64,000 nucleotides of DNA from Paraphaeosphaeria minitans (lineage: Eukaryota; Ascomycota; Dothideomycetes; Pleosporales; Didymosphaeriaceae): positions 1,736,001 to 1,800,000 of the forward strand of contig WJXW01000011.1 of the NCBI GenBank assembly GCA_015832175.1, in the 5' to 3' direction. Within the stretch, counting starts at the first letter, position 1. The number at the start of each line of letters is the position of its first letter. Of the stretch, positions 43,151-51,479 are shown piece after piece. The notes below the pieces were generated by a model, which was given only the letters and a program-made list of their open reading frames with translations, did no database searches and had not been told where the DNA came from. Made by a program: the position numbers and the translations under genes.

Positions 43151-45040
43151 CTAGGCCGTCCCCGGCCGCGCCCCCCAGTCCATTGCCCCCTTTTCCCTAT
43201 TCCTGCCTTCTCTCTCATTACCCCTCTGCAACCCCGCCCTACCCAGGCTTGGTCTACTGTTAATACTGACAACCCTCACCAACCTCTCCCCATCCTGCAA
43301 ACCCCTCAAGAACCTTAATCCACGTTCCGGCACTGGCTTTCTACTAATGATGCCTCTCGTAGGCCTATCAATACCACTTACCCTGTGAGGTGGAAGAGAG
43401 TAGGCGAGGTAGTGCGACGACGGGCGGATACTCGCAACGCTCCAGGAGCGTGTGGCGCGCCGACGCGGCGTCGGTGTGCGGGTTAGACTGAAAGATTGGA
43501 GGATTTGCTTCGTTGTTGGGGAGATAGGGTGGGTGCTTTGCGGCCACGCGGGCTGGATCTTTCGACGAGGAGAGAACGTAGAAGTGTTGCGTTCCGGAGG
43601 GATACATTGCAAAGTGGGGGTAGCTGGAAGATCAGCCCAGAAGTCGGGGCCTGGAATGTCTGAAGGTGAAGGATCGGCCCAAAAATCCAGGAGGGCAAGG
43701 GGGGCGTCTGGCATTGTCGCAGTGTTCTGTGCTGAAGAAGTTTTGCGTGCGCCGCTTCTCATCTCGCGACGCTCCTCCTGTAGCGTATGTGGAAAGTTTT
43801 GAGATAGTGCTGGTGCTGGGGTGGAAAGCATCGCCCTGCGGATAGATGGGTGCACAGGAGGTAGATACGGACTCGAGGTGCGCTGTCTCCCCATCTCCGC
43901 GTGAATATTAGTGTTAGCGGTGCTTGTGAGTGCTTTTGGATGTATTCTCAGAGCTTGAGGCAAATTCCCCACTTGTGCCTGCGGCGTACTTGCCCGCTGC
44001 GTCGGTTTGCGTTTCGGGACTGCGAGAGTTTTGCTCTTTGGTGAATATATGGTTTTCTCACTTTGCGGCCTGCAATGCTCCTTGGCTGTCGCTGGGCTTT
44101 CACTTTCGTAGTTCTGCTGCGTATCTCCACCGAAAGTCGGTACCTCAACCTTGTCCTTCCTGTACAACTCTGGCGGCGTCCTCTCTCGCGAGATTGCTTG
44201 TAGGGGGACAACTTCTTCCACGGTCGGGCAATCTCCCCTCTTCGCCGTAGAGACTACCCTCCTCACTTCTTTAACTTTCTCCGGATTCGATTTTGGCCCC
44301 TTGGAAGTCTTTCGTTTGCTCATTTCCGAATGACTTCTTCCAGATTCTCTAATCCCCTCGATATATTCCATCATCCGTCTTCCCTCAATGAAACCCTTCA
44401 TCCAGCTCACCAACATATCCGCCTTCTCCATCCTTATCTGAAACATTCGCGCCATGATAAAGCATAGTAGCTCGTCCCCGATATCTTTAGCTTTCTCCCA
44501 GAAGTAATCCAACAACTCCGGGTCCGGGTTTTGCTCGGGGTCCAGCCAAGCTTCCAGCTGACCTAGTATATATCGCTGGAAGCCCCCATCTCCGAATTTC
44601 GAACCGAGGAGGTGCGCTTGGATCAAATCAAAGCATTCGCGCCAGATAAGTGTGTGGCGCGGCCGCGCAACAGGACCGTTCTCATTGTGCAAGTGGAGAG
44701 GTGCGTCCTCGTACTGCAGCCATAACACGTAAAGTCTAAGTGCTGCAGGCTCGACATCCGGTAGATCGATGGTGATATCGTTACCATGAACAGCAAGTGG
44801 CTGCATACACGCACCTAGGTACGCAGATTTTTCGGCTGTTGCAACGGGCAGTCGCACGGAATTGCGTGAGATAGTGGCCGACGAGGATACCTGCCCAGCC
44901 ACGAGAAGGACTGTAGGAGATGGCAGCTCGAGCAACTGATTTTGAGAGTCTTGATTGGACATGGCAGCGAAGTACAAGTTCGCGGTTGTTTGAGGCCTCT
45001 GTAGGGTGTGGTGTTTGCTTAACTGCTTTTGACTCGACAT
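43151..45040 (-). CDS. BTB-like domain protein
   Basis: Open frame of 629 residues; the second ATG (MSNQDSQNQ, residue 27) may be the true start. Residues about 40-165 resemble a degenerate fungal BTB/POZ fold: PTVLLVAGQ, a predicted SAYLGACMQ helix, ITIDLPDVEPAALRLYVLWLQYED (the typical strand-helix before the YLW-type segment) and a following FDLIQAHLLGSKFGD helix. The remaining 400 residues are Ser/Pro/Arg-rich and probably disordered. Near the C-terminus, a GTAAGT donor at about 43380 could start a short intron (acceptor CAG some 50 bases on) that would end the protein early at CRNVD, so the last 70 residues are uncertain. BTB proteins usually mediate protein contacts, sometimes with Cullin-3; that is only a family inference. 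It is head-to-head with another gene carrying a similar helical region. Confidence 0.62.
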   Translation of the reverse strand: MSSQKQLSKHHTLQRPQTTANLYFAAMSNQDSQNQLLELPSPTVLLVAGQVSSSATISRNSVRLPVATAEKSAYLGACMQPLAVHGNDITIDLPDVEPAALRLYVLWLQYEDAPLHLHNENGPVARPRHTLIWRECFDLIQAHLLGSKFGDGGFQRYILGQLEAWLDPEQNPDPELLDYFWEKAKDIGDELLCFIMARMFQIRMEKADMLVSWMKGFIEGRRMMEYIEGIRESGRSHSEMSKRKTSKGPKSNPEKVKEVRRVVSTAKRGDCPTVEEVVPLQAISRERTPPELYRKDKVEVPTFGGDTQQNYESESPATAKEHCRPQSEKTIYSPKSKTLAVPKRKPTQRASTPQAQVGNLPQALRIHPKALTSTANTNIHAEMGRQRTSSPYLPPVHPSIRRAMLSTPAPALSQNFPHTLQEERREMRSGARKTSSAQNTATMPDAPLALLDFWADPSPSDIPGPDFWADLPATPTLQCIPPERNTSTFSPRRKIQPAWPQSTHPISPTTKQILQSFSLTRTPTPRRRATRSWSVASIRPSSHYLAYSLPPHRVSGIDRPTRGIISRKPVPERGLRFLRGLQDGERLVRVVSINSRPSLGRAGLQRGNEREGRNREKGAMDWGARPGTA

Positions 45041-45223
45041 GCGGCATCGTGATTCACCAATTTTGGGGAACCTGACTACGAGTCAATGCTCGTAAGATAA
45101 TAAATGATGCGCTGTGAAGTGTTAACAACCTTGAGGTCATTTCCATCTCCGTTGTGCTTTTTACCAACACATCGTGGTACTCGTTGGTCTCTCCCGCTGC
45201 CACATTCCATCCTGCTGCTCGCG

Positions 45224-47215
45224 ATGTCCTTTCGTTGGGTAAACAGACTTCGACGACGTATAAGAAGGTGCAGATCTGGTACAAAGCTTTGGATGTTTCC
45301 ACGTCCGTCACCACATCAGGAGTCGAGCAGTTCCCAGGAATTTAGTTCTCTAATACGACGATTCAGTAGACAGTACAGAGACCATTCACAGCGTTGTCCA
45401 AGAACGTGTCTTGCCCCGGCCTCTTTATCGGCATCTCCGAGTACTTCTACATCATCATCCACCACGGCTCGGAAATTGGTAAAAGCTATGCGGGCTGCGA
45501 AGAAGCGGCCAAAGTACGATAGTGTACCTCTAGTCATCGGAAGCCCTCAAGACTTCAAAAAGGGAACCGAGGCGGCGGATTTAATGCTTCAACAGGGAAT
45601 ACCGACATTGAGAGGGGGCGTCAATAGAGGAAGCGGGACAGTTTCGAGGTCGGAGTCTCCAGACGACGACACAGCGAGCGTGCTATCGTTGATGGTCTTT
45701 GCGAAGGAGTATAGGCTACCACCGCGAACAATCTCAATGGCGGCGCCTCCACTGGTGCATCGGCACACAGCACCGCCAATGTCGCTACCAAACCCACTCG
45801 GATCGAATCCACCTGAGCCAGTGCGACCACCACCACCACCACCACCACCACCGCCACCTGCAGTTGAGCTTGAGGGAAGTAGCCTACCATTATCCACCAA
45901 TAGGGTCCGCACTAGCGGGAGCAACAACAGTGAAGCATTAAAGGCAGATCGCCACAGCGTGATTTACGGCGGCTTCGAATCAAGATCACCGTTCTTCCCG
46001 ATCGTCGAAGAGGTAGAATACCTGCCGTTACCAGATACAGTATCCTCGGATTCCTCTGGCCAAGTCACGCCCATTGCTGGACGCAGGCACCAAATCACGG
46101 CGAAAGCGGACAATAAAGCGCACAGTTCTCGACTCCCAGCTATCGGACCGCTTCCGCTCGAAATGAGGGAGCCGCTGAAAATCTGGCAGAAGTACACGAG
46201 AACTGGATTCATTGACGTTGATATTTGCCCCGAAGCACTTGACCGTGAAGGACGTTACACGTGGATGCACTGTTGGGGTCTATTCAACCTTTACACGTTC
46301 GGCGCGTCGTTCATGAATGATACCGAGTTCGCGGACCGCGTGATGGACATGCTATGCAAGAATCTGAAGCCAGGAAAGGCCGCCGATGTCGATACGATCT
46401 GCTTGCTCTTTACCGGAGATAGCATCTCGTCCAGGCTCAAGCAACTTGTTGTTGATCGTTGCATCGATGGCGAGCTAAAGAGTTTCAACCGCTGCGTCAC
46501 CAAGTATCTGCCCCATGAGTTTGCCGCGGTTGCGCTCGAGGTGGCGATGGAGCGACTGGCTGATTCGGAGTGGCGCCAACGAATCGAGTCGCCTTGCCGT
46601 TACCATCGACACAAGAGAGCCGAGGACTGCTACTTGCGTAAGTTTGCCAAAGAGCGCGATATACGCATCATAGAGAATAGGAAAATGCGGAAAAGTCGGG
46701 CGGCTACGGAAGTCCACTTCGAACTTGACATAAGAGAACCTGTAAAGCACGCTGCCGAGGGTACGAACGATGAGGAACTTCGCGTACGAGATGAAGTAAT
46801 CCCGGCGCCCAGCAACGATCCGAAAATTGTCAACGACAAGAAAGATGAAGGCGAACAAAGCTCGACACCTACTAGCGAGTCCGTCAGTATCGACAGTGTT
46901 CAAGAGGCAGACCTAGATACGGATGAGTCATCCGTGATTGCAACACTGGGTCTGGAGAACTCAGACGTGTCGACGGCGAAGTCTTGTGAGATCCTCAAGC
47001 CGGCAGGAACGGTGTCCGTGGTTAATGTTTCAAGCACCCTTCGTCCGGATCTGGAGAGCTCTCCCCAATGCTCGAAACATTCACAAGAAAGCAGGGACGA
47101 ACCAAGGTTGCTCAATAAATGGCCGAGTTTGAGCCAATCCATGTCTCTAGACTCCAATGGACTTCTGATGCCGGGGGCATATCCCGAAGCCTTGTGTCCT
47201 GTTGGGCGCGTTTGA
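45224..47215 (+). CDS. BTB-associated-like, proline-rich protein
   Basis: From ATG 45224 (MSFRWVNRLRRR) 663 residues; the frame is open from 45104 but the extra part looks like leader. A basic N-terminus is followed by a Ser-rich region, then an uninterrupted run of 11 prolines near residues 206-216. The ordered part, about residues 335-440, contains GFIDVDICPEALDREGRYTW, GLFNLYTFGASFMNDTEFAD and MDMLCKNLK, which resembles the helices after a fungal BTB core and corresponds loosely to the region FDLIQAHLLGSKFGD of the divergent neighbour. The canonical BTB core is not visible. The C-terminal 200 residues are acidic and Ser-rich. The function is unknown. The two genes start only about 180 bases apart, so a shared promoter and an origin by inverted duplication are possible. 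Confidence 0.55.
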   Translation: MSFRWVNRLRRRIRRCRSGTKLWMFPRPSPHQESSSSQEFSSLIRRFSRQYRDHSQRCPRTCLAPASLSASPSTSTSSSTTARKLVKAMRAAKKRPKYDSVPLVIGSPQDFKKGTEAADLMLQQGIPTLRGGVNRGSGTVSRSESPDDDTASVLSLMVFAKEYRLPPRTISMAAPPLVHRHTAPPMSLPNPLGSNPPEPVRPPPPPPPPPPPAVELEGSSLPLSTNRVRTSGSNNSEALKADRHSVIYGGFESRSPFFPIVEEVEYLPLPDTVSSDSSGQVTPIAGRRHQITAKADNKAHSSRLPAIGPLPLEMREPLKIWQKYTRTGFIDVDICPEALDREGRYTWMHCWGLFNLYTFGASFMNDTEFADRVMDMLCKNLKPGKAADVDTICLLFTGDSISSRLKQLVVDRCIDGELKSFNRCVTKYLPHEFAAVALEVAMERLADSEWRQRIESPCRYHRHKRAEDCYLRKFAKERDIRIIENRKMRKSRAATEVHFELDIREPVKHAAEGTNDEELRVRDEVIPAPSNDPKIVNDKKDEGEQSSTPTSESVSIDSVQEADLDTDESSVIATLGLENSDVSTAKSCEILKPAGTVSVVNVSSTLRPDLESSPQCSKHSQESRDEPRLLNKWPSLSQSMSLDSNGLLMPGAYPEALCPVGRV

Positions 47216-47736
47216 ATGCTCGTAGGTGGTCGATGACGTACTGCATGATCCTGGCATTGCTGGCAACCGTGTTGCACGTGCTTTCCCAAGTTTAGATTTG
47301 AGATTGAGACGTGTTGTTTCTTTAGTACTATCTGTGAGTCGCAATAGTAAGAAGTAATTAATTTATTTCAAGTTTCGCACACATGGCGCCTTACTGCTAA
47401 GAAGCACCATATACTGTCTCGCAACAGCAAGCGAAGATCGGCTCGCGTTGGTGTTGTGAATTGTATGGGTAAACGTGCGTCGTGCAGGACGTGAATTGGA
47501 GGAAGAAAGGTCGTAGGTAGGGCCTAACGCCCAGCCCTACCTACCTAATGCCGGGGGGCAGTCACGAGCGTCCTGACCACCCCAGTGCCTCTCACTAGTC
47601 ACCACCACATAAACCCCTTCACAGTCAGCGCACCGCCTACAATGTGACTTGAACACCCCCCCAACCCTGCTAGCGAAAGCACGTGGGAACTTCAACATCA
47701 AGAGAACTTATTGCCGGGCTAACAATGTATCTCATC
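47216..47736. other. Intergenic region
   Basis: No supported gene. TAGGTAGGG and CCTACCTACCTA occur near 47515 and 47538. Confidence 0.45.
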
Positions 47737-48316
47737 TGCCTTCTCTAATACTGCCTCGGCCGCCTCCTCTACCGCCGCCGCGCCTACGATGCAGAAGTCT
47801 TCTTCAATACCGCACACTTCAAAACCTGAAGCCCTCGGCCGCACTCGAGTCGCCCTAATGCGGTCCTGCAGGCGCGCGCCTGAGCGACGATTACTCCACC
47901 TTCGGCGCGAGCCGCATCCCGCGCTTCACATGGCCCGTCGCGCCCTCAAGCGTGAAGGTATTCCTCTTCCTGACAGAAGACCCAGATGCGCCGCTCGGTT
48001 ATGCGAATGCGCATGGGATATTCCTCGGCACTCCGCCTACAACCACCGCATTATGACCAGAGGACTTGGAAGTCTTGCAGGAAGAGAACGGTGTGAAGGT
48101 GCTCAAGAGCGGGTGGTTCATGGAGAAAATGATGTAGGGCGGGCTGTATATACCTGCACGTCCGCCGCGGGGGCATGGGCCGCATAGGTATTTCTTTGTT
48201 CTTGTGGGGAGAGAAGTTGGATTTGGCGAAGATGGGGAAGGTACAGAGGAAGACGGAGGTGGGAATATTGTGGAGTGGGGGGTTTGGGAGGGGTGGTATG
48301 AGAGCAAATTCTGAAG
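47737..48316 (+). pseudogene. PEBP-family protein, broken
   Basis: Remains of a phosphatidylethanolamine-binding-protein-like gene. In order: LYRRRAYDAEVFFNT, GARLSDDYSTFGASRIP, FTWPVAPSSVKVFLFL, TEDPDAPLGYANAHGIFLG (ligand-site DPDAP and the HG motif), PEDLEVLQEENGVKVLKSG, GGLYIPARPPRGHGPHRYFF (the GHGPHRYFF signature) and LDLAKMGKVQRKTEV. These pieces lie in at least two frames, with shifts near 47835-47860 and 48208. TGA at 48054 and TAG at 48135 interrupt the main frame; both are explained by C-to-T changes (CGA to TGA, CAG to TAG). No intact product is possible. The upstream end is uncertain. Confidence 0.7.
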
Positions 48317-48691
48317 AATCATATTCCGGTGGCAGGGTAAGATTGATGCGACTTGTTATTCATACAGTCTGTGTCGTGGGTTTGTGAGGTTGCACATAGG
48401 TTGCGGTAGACACTTGATGCTTCGGCGTTAGGTTATGTCTGGCCTTTACAGCCTTGCAATCGATATAAGAGAAGACCACATCCGTGCACTAGTATCTACT
48501 CTGCCGTCGTATTCATCAAACTTCGGTACAGCCAAACCCCAGCCCCAGACGCGCCTCCCCTTCAATAACCCTCCATGCATTAGCACACACCCTAGCGCTT
48601 CTAAACCACCAAAAAGATAACCAGAGAGCGCCCTTCCTACATCGCAGCGCCCAAAGAATGACCGTATCCCTCTGGCGCGCGAGGAAAAGCT
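48317..48691. other. Intergenic region
   Basis: No supported gene; short frames only. Confidence 0.45.
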
Positions 48692-48696
48692 AAAAA
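48692..48696 (-). terminator. Pol III terminator of the tRNA
   Basis: A run of five A on the plus strand, TTTTT on the minus strand, begins 10 bases after the 3' end of the tRNA gene, where RNA polymerase III would stop. A second run of four T follows shortly after. Confidence 0.7.
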
Positions 48697-48706
48697 GCTA
48701 AGAAGA

Positions 48707-48789
48707 TGCCCACACCCCGAATCGAACGAGGGATCTTGTCATAACGCATATAATACGAGTGACACGCTGTACCACTAAGCCATGCGGGC
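48707..48789 (-). tRNA. tRNA-Thr (anticodon CGT) with an 11-nt intron
   Basis: On the minus strand the acceptor stem GCCCGCA pairs with TGTGGGC (one G-T), with A as discriminator base. The D arm is GCTTAGTGGTACAGC. The anticodon stem TGTCA pairs with TGACA over all five positions. The loop reads CTCGTA and then an 11-base intron before the final A, placing CGT at positions 34-36. The T arm CCTCG/CGGGG holds TTCGATT. Total 83 nt, that is 72 mature bases plus intron. Introns one base after the anticodon are the rule for fungal nuclear tRNA genes. CGT reads the Thr codon ACG. Confidence 0.9.
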
Positions 48790-49524
48790 TGTCATGAAAT
48801 CCAATACTGTGAATCCATTATATGTTCATCTTTCTAAAGATGTAGTTAATATAGGAAATACCCAGTCTTGAGGTGGTGGGGTAATTTAAGATCTGCGTGG
48901 GTTCTGTAGAGGCTAAGTAACGACTCGGCTCGGCTGTGCGGGGCGAGGAGATCCGGCGGGGGCATGCTTGGGTGGGATGAGCCGGGATGGAAACAGCCGC
49001 CGACGCAGCTTTGTGGCTCTTTCGAGCGATAATGAAAGAATGCATATGATCTGAAGGTACTCTTTTCCAAATGATGCAACCAAAATGCAATGCACTTGGC
49101 ACGGCATCAATTGTTTTGGGGGTGGGTAGGAAGGTACGATAGCTGATCATCCCAACGCCGGGTTCGTCTGGCTGCCTCAGACCCTCCTGCGCAACACACG
49201 CACAGTACAGCAATAGAGCTGCCTGCGTAGCACTTTTCTGGGTTTGAAAACGACTGCGAGTGGAGCAAGACAGGCACGATGGTGCTGAAGCGCTGCCGGA
49301 CACGTAAAGTCCGGGTTATGCCGGACGCGACGCGCTCGTTAGATTTCCTCAACGCACTTCTCTTCTCCTCTCATGTCATAACCCCTGCGCTCGTGGCCCG
49401 TAGAGGATATTCCAGACTTGTATCATGTCTCTCAAGTCTCCTTTCCCATAGGTCTTCTTCGCGCGCCTTTGAGCTATCGATTGCACGCCGCGAACCTTGT
49501 AGGTAGACCCTACATCGATAGGTA
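48790..49524. other. Intergenic region
   Basis: No supported gene; one minus-strand frame of 161 codons (48818-49303) has no domain or composition to support it. The stretch just before 49525 is the likely promoter of the methyltransferase-like gene. Confidence 0.45.
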
Positions 49525-50100
49525 ATGGCGGCGCCCGACGACTTCGACCCCGAATACGATCCCGAGCCGCCTCAAGTTATCCTTCCGTCGCTCTTGGACG
49601 CCCCGACCGTTCACCCTGCTTGCTGTCTCGCCCTCAGCAACCCGCTCCTCGCTCACCTCGCGTCCCTCCTCCCGCCGGCACCACGCCTCACCCTCTCCAT
49701 AGGCTCAGGCTATGGGCTCCTCGAGGCGCTCTTCCTCGCCCCACCCTACAGCCTGAACATAATCGGTGTGGAAGTACAACCTAGCTCAAATACACACCTA
49801 CCGCACGCTCAACACCGTGAGGTGGCTGGCAGCCGCTTTCTCGAGCCGCTCGCGGCTGAGGCGGAGGCTTGGATGTTTGTGTACCCCAGGCGGGTGGGCC
49901 TTGTAGAGGAGTACATTAGGGAGTTCGGGACAGGCAATGCGAGGGCCGTTGTGTGGGTTGGACCCACGGCGGATTGGGAGGATTACAAGGGCGTGTTTTG
50001 GGGGTGGGACGTTGAAGTGAGGGGAGCGGACGAGGTGGGTGGAAGAGCGTGGGAGGTTATCGCTGTTGCGATGAAGAAGCCAGTCGGAAACAGCACTTGA
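49525..50100 (+). CDS. Methyltransferase-like conserved protein
   Basis: Single-exon protein of 191 residues. LTLSIGSGYGLLEALFL (about residues 55-71) resembles motif I of Rossmann-type SAM-dependent methyltransferases, and IIGVEVQPS (about 79-87) would be the following acidic-ended strand. Later motifs (WMFVYPRR, AVVWVGPTADW) fit the central beta-strands of the fold, but no substrate-binding signature is recognisable, and the protein is short for an active enzyme. It may be a reduced family member. The start is the first ATG of the frame, eight bases after an upstream TAG/GTA-rich run. Confidence 0.6.
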   Translation: MAAPDDFDPEYDPEPPQVILPSLLDAPTVHPACCLALSNPLLAHLASLLPPAPRLTLSIGSGYGLLEALFLAPPYSLNIIGVEVQPSSNTHLPHAQHREVAGSRFLEPLAAEAEAWMFVYPRRVGLVEEYIREFGTGNARAVVWVGPTADWEDYKGVFWGWDVEVRGADEVGGRAWEVIAVAMKKPVGNST

Positions 50101-51479
50101 TGACCGACTGGTCAGGATGCAACGGCGTATCAAACAGAGCAAAGTGTCGCGAGCTTCGACGTGTGATGAGTTTCGGCTGGATGTGCGTCCTCACGATCAA
50201 AAAGGCACATTGCGCAAGGGCACAACGGAGATGAAGTGGCCAAGGCGCAATGGGAGAGGCTTTGCGCGATGCGCCTTGCATGCTCGTCGCTATTGTGCAT
50301 GACCTGGACGAAGATGCGACCGTCAGGAAGGTTGCTTCATTAGTCGAACCTCATCTTCGCCAGTACCTCTAGAATCAGACCTCGACCGATGGTTCGGTTT
50401 CCGGTTGGCGCCGCGACCTGGAGGATACGGACAATGCTCGAGAAGAAGAACTTGGATCCTTGCGCAAGAGATATGGATAAGAAGAGATCTTTGTCACGGA
50501 AGGAGACGTATTGGGAAGTCGCAGAATGACGCCTGCCTTCCCTCATGCAGCTGCCGGTGTTGATTGGGGAAGCAAACACTAGTTGACCTTGCTCGCCATC
50601 GCGCACTCTCAACTATGGGCCCGACGACACCATTGACGAGTACACAGCCTGCGAATCGCGTGGCTATTCTCAGATAACTCATGGGGACAAATTCGTATGG
50701 TAGTGCCTGTCGTATTGGAATATGCACAAATTGATGAGCTAGAAATAGGATCGTCCCTTTGTTCACAGTCGAATGCTATGAACACCAAGAGTATGCGACG
50801 AAAGGCCAGATTGAGCTTGGGAAGCGCTCAAAATGTTGTTCAGCGTCAATGACACCCATTTAACGGCAGTTGAATGCTCTCTTACGAGACTTTCGTGGAC
50901 TGAATCACAAGCGACCAACACCTTCGGTCGCAAATCTAATACTAGAGAGGCTCATGGCGAGTTTCAATGCCTGAAAATGATTCCAGACCGGAAGAAGCCA
51001 ACAAAATAACTCTCATGGCACTAGATTGTGCGTGACGCGCGTCTCAGGGAGGTTGGCCTTCCGTCCACAGTCCCAGGCGTAATTTGACACGCGCGCTCAT
51101 ATTCAGCCCCATCGTTCTCTGTTTTGCTTACCTTTCCCAGTTCACATGGCCTCTTTCTTTGCGCATCCCTTTCTTTGTCACATTCTTTCATCTAGCATAC
51201 AACACCAACAATTGGTCCGTCAAATTCGATGGCTTGCTACTTCCGTCGCCGTCTTATTGTGCGTAATCTTTGTTCTCTGCCACGAACGGACGCCACCTTG
51301 TGTACAAGCAAACGTGGGGATTAAAGTTTGCCGTCCAGTATGCCCGCCATCCGCATTTTCCAAGTTCCGTTGTTCGCAATCTTTAGAATCCAACATCCAC
51401 TTGATACACTACACCACATTGCACGCGACATAATTTTATTCTTTCCTGCCTGATACCAACACCACATTTTCCTGCTAGT
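50101..51479. other. Intergenic region before the large multi-frame locus
   Basis: Nearly 1.4 kb with short frames only. The last 100 bases are pyrimidine-rich, as in many fungal leaders. No TATA element stands out. Confidence 0.45.
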
